In this document: one piece after another, positions 21,259-30,900 of the stretch
Layout of the letters: every line of letters starts with the position of its first letter
Position numbering within the stretch: position 1 is the first letter of the stretch
Assembly (NCBI GenBank): GCA_034667525.1
Contig: JAXDJO010000010.1
Location: 1 to 64,000 of the forward strand
Direction of reading: 5' to 3'
DNA length: 64,000 nt
Source: DATAPE01 sp034667525
GTDB lineage: Bacteria > Actinomycetota > CADDZG01 > WHSQ01
Made by a program: the position numbers and the translations under genes
Notes under the pieces: model-generated
Seen by the model: only the letters and a program-made list of their open reading frames with translations
Told to the model about the DNA's origin: nothing
Databases searched by the model: none

Positions 21259-23472
21259 ATGGGCGAAGTCGTTGCGGCCCCCCCGCGCGGGGTCGAGCTG
21301 TTCGCGGCGGCCTCCCGCCAGAAACCTCTGCAGGCGGCTGGCCGTCGGCGAGAGGCTTTGGCCAAGCTGGGGATCGCCTCGGTCCAAGATCTGCTGCAGC
21401 ACTATCCCCGCTACCACGTGGACCGTACGCAACTTCGCACGATCCGCGAGCTCGCTGCGCTCGCCGGTGAAGGCTTCTCGGGAGAGGTGCAAGTGCACGC
21501 AACCGTGCGCAAGATCGGCCGGCCGATCCGCACAAGGTCGAGCAAGGTCATCATCAAGGGGCAGATCGGCGACGAGACTGGGGCCGTCGCGGTCACATGG
21601 TTCAACCAAGCCTGGGTGGCACGGGCTCTGCAGCCGGGGATGCAGGCCTTCTTCTACGGAAAGCTCGGAATGTACGCAGGCAAGCTTCAGATGACCGCTC
21701 CACGCTTCGAGCTGATCCGGACGGGAACCGAGCCCTTCAACGTCGGCCGGATCATCCCCATCTACCCGGCCAGCAGCGAACTGTCGAGCGATCAATTGCG
21801 AAAGATCATCTGGGAGACGCTCGCTCATACCGATGCGATCGTCGATCCGTTGACCGAGGAGCTCCGAGCCGAGGCGGGGGTGATGTCTCGCGGTGAGGCA
21901 CTCCGTTTGATCCACTTTCCCGACAGCAAGGAAGACGTCACAGCGGCGCGCCGCCGCCTCGTATTCGACGAATTATTCAGTCTGCAGGTGGGCCTCGTGT
22001 ATCGGAAGCGCAAGCTGGAGCGAACCGTTCAAGGGATCGCGCACCCGGCCCCCGGCCCAGCGTCACTGGCCGAAGCATTCGTCGATGCGCTTCCCTTTCC
22101 CCTAACCGCTGCTCAACGCCGCGCCAGCACAGAGCTTGCGTCGGACATGACGAAGAACTACCCGATGCACCGGCTGCTCGAAGGCGAGGTTGGTTCGGGC
22201 AAGACGGTGGTTGCCTTATACGCGTGCCTTATCGCGATCGATGGGGGCCGCCAGGCCGCATTCATGGCGCCGACCGAGGTGTTGGCCGAGCAGCACCACC
22301 TGACGCTCGACGATCTTCTGGGACGGGCCTTCGGTGAAGCCGAGGCGGTCAATCTCTTCGCGGGAAACTCGCGCCGCCCAGTGGTGAGGCTGTTGACGGG
22401 TTCGACACCAGCGGCCAAACGCCAGCAGATACTTCAAGGGGTAGCCACCGGGGAGGTGGACCTGCTCGTCGGAACGCACGCTCTGATCCAGGACTCGGTC
22501 GAGTTCAAGGAGCTGGGGGTTGCGGTGGTGGACGAACAACATCGCTTCGGTGTGCATCAACGGAAGCGTCTGCGAGACAAGGGGCTGGCAGGAGAGCCCG
22601 ACATCCTGGTTATGACGGCAACGCCCATCCCCCGCACGCTGGCAGTGACGATCTACGGAGACCTCGATGTCTCGATCCTCGATGAGCTCCCGAAGGGCCG
22701 CCGCCCGATAGCTACCAGAGTCGCCGCCGACGAGACCGCCAGACAACAGGCGTATGCCCTTATCAGGGCTGAGGTGGTTGCGGGCCGGCAGGCCTTCGTC
22801 GTCTACGCGTTGCGGGATGAATCCGACAAGGTCGAGTTGCGCAGCGCCAAAACCGAAGCCAAACGTCTGGCCCAGGATGTTTTCCCGGACGTGCGGGTCG
22901 GCTTGGTTCATGGAGACATGAAGAGTGATGACAAGGAAGCTGCCATGGCTGGGTTCCGCGACGGACGCACCGACGTCTTGGTTGCGACCACGGTCGTCGA
23001 GGTCGGGGTCGACGTGCCAAACGCCAGCGTCATGTTGATCGAGGACGCGGACCGTTTCGGACTGGCGCAACTCCATCAGTTGCGGGGACGGATCGGGCGT
23101 GGCCGGCACGACTCGGTCTGCATCCTGGCCACCGATCTCGATCTCACGACGGCTGGCGACACTCCGGCGGTGGCGCTGGCGCTAGAGCGCCTGCAAGCGG
23201 TGGAGGGGAGCAACGACGGTTTCGCATTGGCGATGACAGACCTGAAACAACGAGGCGAAGGACAGCTGTTTGGCGCCCGCCAGTCGGGTATGCCGGAGTT
23301 GAAGATCGCCCGCGTCCTGCGCGATGAGGTAGTGGTCAAGCTTGCTCGGGACCTGGCCGTACGGGTACTTGATGAAGATCCCGAGCTCCGCGGCTATGGA
23401 AATATCGCCCTCGAAAGGGAGATGAGAGACCGTTTTTCAGGCGCCGAGTTCGACGTCGTGCAGTCGGGTTAG
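21259..23472 (+). CDS. recG: ATP-dependent DNA helicase RecG
   Basis: 737 residues. The N-terminal wedge/OB domain (about 50-190, with LLQHYPRYHVDR) is followed by the helicase core: LLEGEVGSGKTVVALYACL (Walker A), MAPTEVLAEQH, VVDEQHRFGVHQR (DEQH box), VMTATPIPRTLAV, and ATTVVEVGVDVPNASVMLIE with QLHQLRGRIGRG (motifs V and VI). It remodels stalled replication forks and branched DNA. A CACTAGTGT-type -10-like box 7-12 bases before the ATG suggests a short leader. Confidence 0.96.
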   Translation: MGEVVAAPPRGVELFAAASRQKPLQAAGRRREALAKLGIASVQDLLQHYPRYHVDRTQLRTIRELAALAGEGFSGEVQVHATVRKIGRPIRTRSSKVIIKGQIGDETGAVAVTWFNQAWVARALQPGMQAFFYGKLGMYAGKLQMTAPRFELIRTGTEPFNVGRIIPIYPASSELSSDQLRKIIWETLAHTDAIVDPLTEELRAEAGVMSRGEALRLIHFPDSKEDVTAARRRLVFDELFSLQVGLVYRKRKLERTVQGIAHPAPGPASLAEAFVDALPFPLTAAQRRASTELASDMTKNYPMHRLLEGEVGSGKTVVALYACLIAIDGGRQAAFMAPTEVLAEQHHLTLDDLLGRAFGEAEAVNLFAGNSRRPVVRLLTGSTPAAKRQQILQGVATGEVDLLVGTHALIQDSVEFKELGVAVVDEQHRFGVHQRKRLRDKGLAGEPDILVMTATPIPRTLAVTIYGDLDVSILDELPKGRRPIATRVAADETARQQAYALIRAEVVAGRQAFVVYALRDESDKVELRSAKTEAKRLAQDVFPDVRVGLVHGDMKSDDKEAAMAGFRDGRTDVLVATTVVEVGVDVPNASVMLIEDADRFGLAQLHQLRGRIGRGRHDSVCILATDLDLTTAGDTPAVALALERLQAVEGSNDGFALAMTDLKQRGEGQLFGARQSGMPELKIARVLRDEVVVKLARDLAVRVLDEDPELRGYGNIALEREMRDRFSGAEFDVVQSG

Positions 23473-23483
23473 ATAATTGGAGT

Positions 23484-24038
23484 ATGCGAGTCATAGCTGG
23501 GAGTGCCAAAGGGCTTCGTTTGAAGTCCCCAGCAAGCGGCACGCGACCCATGGCGGACCGGATGAAAGAGTCCCTTTTCTCCGCTCTGGGGGAGTTCGAT
23601 GGGTTCCGGATCCTTGACCTCTATGCGGGCTCAGGATCGCTCGGATTGGAGGCCCTTTCGCGCGGCGCAAAGCACGCGACCTTTGTGGAGAACGCCCGCG
23701 AAGCGATCTTGAAGCTCGACCAGAACATCGAGGTGACCAAGTTCGGCAAGAGAAAGACCGAAGTGGTGTGGGCGGACGTTCCTCAGACGATCTCCCGCCA
23801 CGCGAAGAAGAGGTTCAACGTGGTGTTCCTCGACCCCCCATACACCATCTCGGTAGATCGCGTCATAGCCGATCTCGAGGCACTGGTGACCGGGGGTTTC
23901 CTGGCCGATGATGGCCGGATAGTGGTGCACCGGATGGCCAAAGAGCGCCGGCTGAAGCCCTTGGGACTGAGGCTTCTGTGGGAGCGCGAGTACGGCCAGT
24001 CTCGCATCTGGGTGTTTACCCACGAAGAAGAGGACTGA
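23484..24038 (+). CDS. rsmD: 16S rRNA (guanine(966)-N(2))-methyltransferase RsmD
   Basis: 184 residues, normal for RsmD: MRVIAGSAKGLRLKSP, RPMADRMKESLFSAL, the SAM site LDLYAGSGSLGLEALSRGA and the catalytic VFLDPPYTIS (DPPY). It methylates G966 of 16S rRNA. It starts 11 bases after recG and is followed 11 bases later by coaD, the usual actinobacterial order. Confidence 0.95.
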   Translation: MRVIAGSAKGLRLKSPASGTRPMADRMKESLFSALGEFDGFRILDLYAGSGSLGLEALSRGAKHATFVENAREAILKLDQNIEVTKFGKRKTEVVWADVPQTISRHAKKRFNVVFLDPPYTISVDRVIADLEALVTGGFLADDGRIVVHRMAKERRLKPLGLRLLWEREYGQSRIWVFTHEEED

Positions 24039-24049
24039 CCGTCGGACCG

Positions 24050-24535
24050 ATGGCCGTCGCGCTCTGTCCTGGGTCTTACGACCCTCCCACGAACGGCCAC
24101 ATCGACGTCATCGAACGGACGGCGCGCCACTTCGAGGGTGTGATCGCCGCAGTCATCGCCAACCCCAGCAAGCAGGCGGAGTTCTCGGTCGAGGAGCGCA
24201 GCCAGATGCTCGCGGCCGCGCTCGGCCATGTGGGGAACGTCCAGATCGCTGCCTTCGACGGGCTGCTCGTTGACTTCGCCCGGTCCCGGGACGTCAACAT
24301 CGTCATCAAGGGCCTCCGCGCCGTCTCCGATTTCGAGTACGAGTTGCAGATGGCGCAGATGAACGCCACCCTGGAGCCGAGTTTGGATACGATGTTCGTG
24401 TGCACCAAGCCGGAGTGGGCCTTCCTGTCCTCCAGTTTGGTCAAGGAGGTGGCCCGGTTCGGGGGCGACGTGAGCCGCTTGGTCCCACCTACGGTCGCCG
24501 AGACTCTGAGGGATCGTTTCGCAGCACGCGGGTAA
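24050..24535 (+). CDS. coaD: Phosphopantetheine adenylyltransferase
   Basis: 161 residues: ALCPGSYDPPTNGHIDVIERT with the TxGH nucleotidyl-transfer motif, then VIKGLRAVSDFEYELQMAQMN and WAFLSSSLVKEVARFGGDVS. It makes dephospho-CoA from phosphopantetheine and ATP. ATG 24050 starts at the family N-terminus; the frame is open upstream through rsmD but that part is not conserved. Confidence 0.95.
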   Translation: MAVALCPGSYDPPTNGHIDVIERTARHFEGVIAAVIANPSKQAEFSVEERSQMLAAALGHVGNVQIAAFDGLLVDFARSRDVNIVIKGLRAVSDFEYELQMAQMNATLEPSLDTMFVCTKPEWAFLSSSLVKEVARFGGDVSRLVPPTVAETLRDRFAARG

Positions 24536-24625
24536 AGCACCTTCGAGGCAAGAGGGGCTGCTTAGGGGGTGGGTTATGTCGTGGCATTCTTTGGGCGGGA
24601 TCTTGCCCACAGGGAAGGTAGAACC

Positions 24626-25153
24626 ATGGATCTGATCGAGCGCATCGACGAGCTGCAGGTTCTGATCGAGGAGGCCAAGGCGGTTCCTCTTTCCAGCAGC
24701 GCCGTTGTCAACAGGGACGAGCTGCTCGATCTACTGGCGCAATTGAAAGAGCAGGTTCCCGACGAGATTCGCCAAGCCCGTTGGATGACCCGCGATCGGG
24801 ACGAGCTGGTAGAGCGCGCCCGCAAGGAAGCCGAGCGGATCGTTGCCGAATCCCGTGAGCAGCGAGACCGGCTGCTGTCGCGGACCGAGATCGTTCACGC
24901 GGCCCATCGGGAAGCGGAACGCTTGATCGATGAGGCGAGGGATCGGGGCGCGAGGATCCAGCACGAGGCTGAGGATTACGTCGATCAGAAGCTTGCCGCC
25001 TTTGAGATCCTTCTCAATAAGACCCTCGGCACGGTCGCCCGTGGCAGGGAGCAGTTGCGGGGCGAGCGCAACACCGGTGCTGTTCCGCAGGAGGAGCTGC
25101 CTCCGATACAGGCTCCCTTCAACGCCGAGGAACTAGCCCAGCCCGCGGGTTAA
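24626..25153 (+). CDS. SepIVA-like (DivIVA-type) coiled-coil cell division protein
   Basis: 175 residues, mostly helical and charged. The start MDLIERIDELQVLIEEAKAVPLSSSAVVNRDELLDLL and the long coiled coil (ARKEAERIVAESREQRDRLL, AAHREAERLIDEARDRG, LAAFEILLNKTLGTVARGREQL) match the DivIVA-like protein that lies just after coaD and before the DUF177 gene in mycobacteria (SepIVA). That position here is the main basis for the name. It probably organises septal or polar wall synthesis. ATG 24626 follows GGGAAGGTAG. Confidence 0.75.
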   Translation: MDLIERIDELQVLIEEAKAVPLSSSAVVNRDELLDLLAQLKEQVPDEIRQARWMTRDRDELVERARKEAERIVAESREQRDRLLSRTEIVHAAHREAERLIDEARDRGARIQHEAEDYVDQKLAAFEILLNKTLGTVARGREQLRGERNTGAVPQEELPPIQAPFNAEELAQPAG

Positions 25154-25296
25154 AACAGGCTCCTGAGCAGGACAAACGGTCTTTCCTGCTATCATCCTCA
25201 GCCACCGACGCGGGTCGGAACATCGGGGGCTGGACCGTCCACGGCGTTCCGAGCCGGGTCTTGTGACCTTCTGGAACAGCGAAACAGGACGCCCGC

Positions 25297-25812
25297 GTGC
25301 AGGAACTAACGATCTCCGTATCCGAGATACTCGGAAGGCCCGGCGAATACCGGGACCTCATACTCGACGCCCCTGTAGACGGCGTGGCTACGGCGCTGTC
25401 CCACCTCGATCAAAAACCGGTACATGCCGAGCTCCGTCTCGAGAGTGTGGTTGAAGGGATCCTGGTGACCGGGGGAGCGGAGGCCCCCGTGGTGCTCGAA
25501 TGTGCGCGCTGTCTCGAGCGTTTCAATTCCGATCTTTCGGTCCAGCTGTGCGAGCTCTACATCGGACCTGCTCACGATGGCCCCGTGGAAGACGACGCTT
25601 ACTTCGTGGATGGAACCGATATCGATCTCGAGCCGATGCTGCGGGATGCTCTTGCACTCGAGCTGCCTCTGAACCCCCTGTGCCGGGCTGCGTGTAAGGG
25701 GTATTGCCCCCATTGCGGCGCCGACCTCAACGTGGGTGTCTGCGATTGCCGCGATGATGAGATGGATCCTCGCTGGGCCGAACTGGCGGTCCTGCGAGAG
25801 AGATTGGGTTAG
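25297..25812 (+). CDS. DUF177 (YceD) family protein
   Basis: 171 residues. It shows the DUF177 metal-type Cys pair LECARCLERFNSDL (C69, C72) and the C-terminal ELPLNPLCRAACKGYCPHCGADLN with several Cys. The family always neighbours rpmF and is linked with large-subunit rRNA in bacteria and plants; the molecular role is unclear. The GTG start lies 143 bases after the SepIVA-like gene, a gap probably holding the operon promoter. rpmF follows 11 bases downstream. Confidence 0.9.
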   Translation: MQELTISVSEILGRPGEYRDLILDAPVDGVATALSHLDQKPVHAELRLESVVEGILVTGGAEAPVVLECARCLERFNSDLSVQLCELYIGPAHDGPVEDDAYFVDGTDIDLEPMLRDALALELPLNPLCRAACKGYCPHCGADLNVGVCDCRDDEMDPRWAELAVLRERLG

Positions 25813-25823
25813 GAGGAGCACGT

Positions 25824-26000
25824 ATGGCAACTCCCAAGCGCCGCAAGACGCGGGCGAAGATGCGCATGAGACGCGCCCACTGGCGGGTCTCGGCTCCCAC
25901 CTATTCCTCCTGTCCGCAATGCCGCGAACCCAAGATGCCGCACCGTGTCTGCCCCAATTGCGGCTACTACGCAGGACGCCAGGCTGTCGAAACCCAGTAG
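25824..26000 (+). CDS. rpmF: 50S ribosomal protein L32
   Basis: 58 residues from ATG 25824, preceded by AGGAGGAG. The product begins MATPKRRKTRAKMRMRRAHW and has the zinc ribbon C30-P-Q-C33 / C43-P-N-C46. It is a normal C+ L32. The annotated rnc frame begins inside its last 56 bases. Confidence 0.95.
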   Translation: MATPKRRKTRAKMRMRRAHWRVSAPTYSSCPQCREPKMPHRVCPNCGYYAGRQAVETQ

Positions 26001-26739
26001 TGCCGGCGCCGCTCTCCGCGCTCTCGGGGTCCCCGCTGAAGGAGGAGAGCTCTACGACGTCGCGCTCACTCATCGCTCGTTCGCATTCGAGCAGCCTCAA
26101 CCAGTGGCACACAACGAACGTCTCGAGCTGGTGGGGGATGCCTTACTCGGCTTGGTGGTGGCCGACCTCATTTACCGCTCGCATCCAGAGATGGCCGAGG
26201 GGGAGATGGCCCGGCTCAGATCTTCTGTGGTGGACAAGGCTGCCCTCGCCGACGTGGCCCGCAGCCTTGGCTTAGGGCATCACATCAAGCTCGGGAAAGG
26301 TGAGGAAGCCTCAGGTGGCCGGGATAAGCACTCGTTGCTGGCCGATACCCTCGAAGCCGTTGTCGGGGCCGTCTTTCTCGAACGTGGTTTCGAGTGCGCC
26401 GCCGCACATCTGACCCCGATCTTCACCGAACGGCTGGCCGCGGCGACGGGGGCGAAGCAGCCCTACGACGCCAAGACCGCCCTCCAGGAGGCCGCCGTGG
26501 CCGATGGCGGCCAACTGCCTGCTTACCGGGTTGCCTCCTCGGGACCCGACCACGATAAGACCTTCGCGGCACAGGTCTTCGTGCACGACGAGATGCTCGG
26601 CTCTGGCTCAGGAAAGAGCAAGAAGGAGGCCGAACAGCACGCGGCTCGTGCTGCTCTTCGGAAGCTGAAGGCCCATCGCCCGTCCAGAACTTCTGGCGGT
26701 AAGGCCGAGGGAAAGGCAGTCCATGCCCGAGCTTCCTGA
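25945..26739 (+). CDS. rnc: Ribonuclease III
   Basis: The product has the RNase III core ALTHRSF, NERLELVGDALLGLVVADLIY (catalytic signature), DKHSLLADTLEAVVGAVFLERG, and a C-terminal dsRNA-binding domain (YDAKTALQEAAVADGGQLPAY, GSGKSKKEAEQHAARAAL). It processes rRNA and structured RNAs. The start is a problem: the only ATG/GTG/TTG before ALTHRS is GTG 25945 inside rpmF; ATT 25957 or CTG 25984 would be non-standard alternatives. The 3' end overlaps the mutM-like gene by 17 bases. Confidence 0.93.
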   Translation: MSAPIAATTQDARLSKPSSAGAALRALGVPAEGGELYDVALTHRSFAFEQPQPVAHNERLELVGDALLGLVVADLIYRSHPEMAEGEMARLRSSVVDKAALADVARSLGLGHHIKLGKGEEASGGRDKHSLLADTLEAVVGAVFLERGFECAAAHLTPIFTERLAAATGAKQPYDAKTALQEAAVADGGQLPAYRVASSGPDHDKTFAAQVFVHDEMLGSGSGKSKKEAEQHAARAALRKLKAHRPSRTSGGKAEGKAVHARAS

Positions 26740-27568
26740 GGTCGAGGTTCTGCGGAGAGACCTGGAGAAAGAGATAGTCGGCAGGCGCATCAAGGAGGTC
26801 GAGGTGCGCGCCGGCACCAATGCGATGAAGGTCATCAAACGTCACGGCAGACGCAAGGAGTTTCAGGATCTCCTGGCCGGCGGCAAGGTCGACCGCGTCG
26901 ACCGCGTGGGGAAGTGGCTCTTGTTCCACCTCGATAAGGGCCAGGTGCTCTTGATGCGCCTGGGTGATTCCGGGACGCTGGTGAAGACCAGCACCTCCGG
27001 TGAGCTCCCGCCGCACACCCACCTGGTGATCCGTTTCACCATCGGGGGCCAGCTCAGCTTCTCCGACCCACAGAGGCTGGCCGAGGTTTTTGCCGTTTCT
27101 GAGGACAGATTGAAGGAAGAGGAGGCCCTGAGCTCCTTCCTCCTTGATCCCTTGGATCATCCTCTGACCTGGAACGAGTTCTCGGTGATCTTGCAGGGAA
27201 AGGATGCCAACCTGCGGGAGCTGCTTCTGGACGAGAGTTTCCTGTGCGGGTTCGGCGACCTGTACACCGACGAGATCCTGTGGGCGGCGGGCCTTCGTTA
27301 CGATCGGGCGTGCAAGAAGCTCACCTCTCAGGACGTGCGGCGCCTGTGGCGGGCGGTCATGGAGACACTGCAGGACGCAGTGAGTGCGCACGGAACGACA
27401 TTGAGCGATCGTCCCTTCAAGGACCTCTCGGGGAACCCGGGGCAGTATCAGATCGAGCTGAAGGTGTTCGAGCGAGAAGGGGAGCCCTGTCGCCGTTGCC
27501 GGTCCCAGATCGTGAAAGAGAGTTTCAACGGCGGTTACACGTACCTGTGCGCGCAATGTCAATCATGA
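26723..27568 (+). CDS. mutM: Formamidopyrimidine-DNA glycosylase (Fpg/MutM) family protein, divergent
   Basis: 281 residues. The catalytic N-terminus PELPEVEVLRRDL (Pro1, Glu2 after Met removal), Lys64 in the GKWLLFHL loop and the zinc finger C256/C259/C276/C279 are present. Several residues usual in Fpg differ: the HLGMSG loop is RLGDSG (79-84), the GIGNIY Asn is Asp179 (GFGDLY), and the zinc-finger Arg that contacts the lesion phosphate is replaced by Gly (NGGYTYLC). So the fold and lyase chemistry seem intact but 8-oxoG specificity is doubtful. It sits in the conserved rnc-smc context. Confidence 0.85.
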   Translation: MPELPEVEVLRRDLEKEIVGRRIKEVEVRAGTNAMKVIKRHGRRKEFQDLLAGGKVDRVDRVGKWLLFHLDKGQVLLMRLGDSGTLVKTSTSGELPPHTHLVIRFTIGGQLSFSDPQRLAEVFAVSEDRLKEEEALSSFLLDPLDHPLTWNEFSVILQGKDANLRELLLDESFLCGFGDLYTDEILWAAGLRYDRACKKLTSQDVRRLWRAVMETLQDAVSAHGTTLSDRPFKDLSGNPGQYQIELKVFEREGEPCRRCRSQIVKESFNGGYTYLCAQCQS

Positions 27569-27583
27569 GCGGGAGGATCGGTA

Positions 27584-27859
27584 TTGGAAGATAGGACTCG
27601 GGTCCACGTGTTCGTGAACGGCGACCTGCAAGGCATCGATTTCCGCCATGAAGTGGCAGCAAAGGCCCGCGATCTGGGCGTGACCGGCTGGGTCAAGAAC
27701 CTGAGTGACGGCCGCGTCGAGGCGGTGCTGGAGGGGCCACGAGATGAGGTCTACCGTGTTGTCGGGCTCTGCAGGGCGGGTCCTAGGGGGGCCAGGGTCG
27801 CAAACGTCCAGGTGGACAGAGAACCCCCCAAGAACGAGAAGACCTTCAAGATCCGATAG
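27584..27859 (+). CDS. acyP: Acylphosphatase
   Basis: 91 residues: VHVFVNGDLQGIDFRHEVAAKARDLGVTGWVKNLSDGRVEAVLEG. The catalytic Arg (DFR) and Asn (KNLSDG) of acylphosphatases are present, while the usual VQGVGFR is LQGIDFR. It hydrolyses acyl phosphates. The TTG start at 27584 follows GGGAGG by 7 bases. In many Actinobacteria this gene lies between mutM and smc, as here. Confidence 0.9.
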   Translation: MEDRTRVHVFVNGDLQGIDFRHEVAAKARDLGVTGWVKNLSDGRVEAVLEGPRDEVYRVVGLCRAGPRGARVANVQVDREPPKNEKTFKIR

Positions 27860-27941
27860 GCAGGCTCGCCCCCGATCTCCACGCGTCGGGTGGCTGCCCG
27901 ATTGCCGCGCCGTCCGCGGGGGCCTCCTATAACTTGGCCGG

Positions 27942-30900
27942 ATGCACGTAAAGGCTCTCCGACTTGCAGGATTCAAGTCCTTCGCCACTCCAACGATCCT
28001 GGAGTTCGTTCCCGGCGTGAACGTCATCGTGGGCCCGAATGGCTCCGGAAAGTCGAATATCGCCGACGCGCTGTCGTGGGTGCTCGGTTCCCAGGCCCCC
28101 AGCAACCTGCGCGGTGGGTCGATGGAGGACGTCATCTTCGCCGGGTCCGACACACGGGCGCGGCTAGGCATCGCGGAGGTCGAGTTAACCCTTGACAATT
28201 CCGACCGCCAGCTTCCTCTCGATCTTCCCGAGGTGTCCATCACGCGCAGCACCGACCGTTCCGGCTCATCCGAATACCGGATCAACGGGGCGTCGTGCCG
28301 CCTTCTGGACGTGACGGAATTGCTGTCGGACACGGGGATCGGAAGAAGCCTCCATGCAGTCGTGGGGCAAGGTCAGTTGGACGCGGTGCTGCAAGCTCGG
28401 GCCGAGGACCGGCGGGCTTTCATCGAAGAGGCCGCACAGATCGGCAAGCACCGCCGTCGCAAAGAACGTTCGGTTCGCAAGATCGAGCGTGTCGATGAGA
28501 ACTTGACCCGGCTCAACGACGTCCTGGTCGAGTTGCGCCGCGCCATCAGGCCGCTCAAACGGCAGGCATCGGCGGCCGCGGTCTATTCGGAGTTGATGAG
28601 TGAGAAACAAGAGCTGAAGCAAAAGCTCATGGCGGCTGAGATCCGGCGTCTCGAGCAGGACGAGGCGACGGCGGATCTTGCAGGCGAGGTTCACCGGATG
28701 TCGCTTCTTACGGACGAGCTGGAAGCACTCCGAGCCCAGCTGCATGGAGCCGGGACCGAGCGGGAGCGGCTTGCCGAGAGGGCGGATTCTGCACGGGAGA
28801 CCGCCCACCGGTTGGCAAGGACATCCGACCGGCTGGCGAGCCTCGCCCGGGTCGCCACGGAACGCACCGGAACCCTCTCCGCGCGGTTGGCCGCAGAGAC
28901 CGAGGAGGGCTACCGGGAACGCATCCGCCTCCTTCACGCCGACAAGCAGCGCTGGGGAAATGAAGTCGTTGGCGCCCGTGACGGCGCGGCCCGCGCCCGG
29001 GAGAGAGCGTCGGTCGCAAAGATCGATCTCGAGTCGGCCACCGCCACTCTGGATCGGGCGGAGATCGTCCTTGCCGAGGCACGGCTCGCCGAGACCGCGG
29101 CGGCGGAAGCCTTCGTGCGAGCGGAAGGCAGCGAGTCGGCGCGGCGTTCGACGGTCTCGGCGATCGAGGGGCGCGTTCAGGCAGCCGAGAGACGGCGGGA
29201 CGCGGTTCAAAACGATCTGCAGGTCGCAGGGGCGGCGGTTGAGGCCGCGGAAGAAGAACTGCGCCGGGCAGAGGAGGAGATGGATGCCGTCACACGGGCA
29301 GCAGCCGAGGGAGAGGCTCGCCTGGAAGCCGCGCGCGAGAGAGCCGAACGCCTCCGGGGCGAACTAGGGGCCACGGTCGCGGAACGAGCCGCAGCACAAG
29401 CCCGGGTCGATGCCTTCGATGAAGTGGTGCGGCTGTTCTCGGACCGTGCAGAGGTCGCGGTTCGTCTCACCCCCTTGATGCACGCCGCCCGTGAGTCCCT
29501 GCTGATGGCCGCCGCAACCCAGGATGAGGCCGCCCACATCACCGGAGAGGCTGATCGGGAGGTGGAAGAGCGTTGGGGCGAGGTGGGGCGCCAGGACGCA
29601 GATCTGCGGCGGCTGGACGCGGTTGTGTCCGGAGCAGCCGAGCGCTTGGTCGGGAGCCGACGCAAGCAAGAGGCTCGGGCGATCGAGCTTGCCGCCCTGG
29701 ACGAGGAGATAGCGCGGAGCCGGGACGCTCTTGGCGCCGCCGAAAGGCTCGTCGTGGAAGAACGCTCGTCTCTGCCTGCCCAGCGCGATGCGCGCGATGA
29801 GTTCACTCGGATCCGCTCGGACGCAGAGGCATCCGTGGCCGAAGCTCGCATTGCGGTGACTACGGCGACAGACTCCGCGGTGATTGCCGAGATGGATGCC
29901 CGCAGCGCGGAGGAGAGGGCGCTTGCGGCGCAGCTGCGTCTCGAAGAGGCGGAAGGGGGGATAGCCGACGCAGAGGGAGCGCTCGCCGGCCTGGCAGGTC
30001 GCCGGGACGCGCTCGAAGGTGCGCGGGCCCGCGCGGAAAGGGTCGCTTTCGTTGCGGCGGACGCCTCCAAACGGGGCCGTGACTGGGCTGCCGCTGCAGA
30101 GGCCCGAGCTTTGTTGGTGCGCGACGAAGCGCGCGCCGGCGAGCAGCGGCTGACCTCTATGCGGGCACGAGAACGAGAGCTCATGGAGAAGCTCGAGGCG
30201 CTCACCGCTCGCCGCAATCAAGCAGAGATCGCCAAGGCCGAAAGCAGAGCTCGGACCAAAGCGCTCGCAGAGCGCGCCATGGAGGAGTGGGGGCTGTCGG
30301 TGGAAGGCATCAGGGCGGTCGAACCCTTGAGTGTTGAAGAGCAACCTGCCGCCGAAGAACGCGCTGACAAGCTCGAGAGAGATATGCGCCGGCTTGGTCC
30401 TGTGAATCCCCGGGCCGCCGAGGAATACGCCGAGCTTGCAGACCGCGAGCGTTTCTTGGAAGAGCAGATCGAGGATCTAACGTCCTCGCGTCGTGATCTC
30501 ATGAAAGTTGTCCATGAGATAGACGCAACCATCGTAGAAGTGTTCTCAGAAGCTTTCCACGACATCGCACGCGAGTTTGAGGGCGTATTCGGCCGCTTGT
30601 TCCCGGGTGGAGAGGGCCGCCTGAAGCTCGAGAACCCAGACGAGCTGTTGACGACGGGGGTCGACGTGGAAGCCCGGCCCCCGGGGAAGAACGTCAAGAA
30701 GCTCTCTCTGCTCTCCGGTGGCGAGCGCGCGCTCGTTGCCCTCGCGTTCCTGTTCGCGATCTTCCGATCGCGACCCTCTCCCTTCTATCTTTTAGATGAA
30801 GTGGAGGCAGCTCTGGATGACATCAACCTGCATCGCTTCCTGAGTCTCATCGACGAGCTGGAAGAAAGGGCACAGGTTCTGATAGTTACCCACCAGAAGC

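Noticed and set aside
26423..27562. Minus-strand frame of 379 codons opposite rnc and mutM
   Set aside because: It mirrors two well-supported genes and shows no protein features.
28266..30344. Long antisense frames opposite smc
   Set aside because: The Ala/Arg/Glu-rich coiled-coil codons of smc generate open frames on the other strand. None has motifs or a ribosome binding site.
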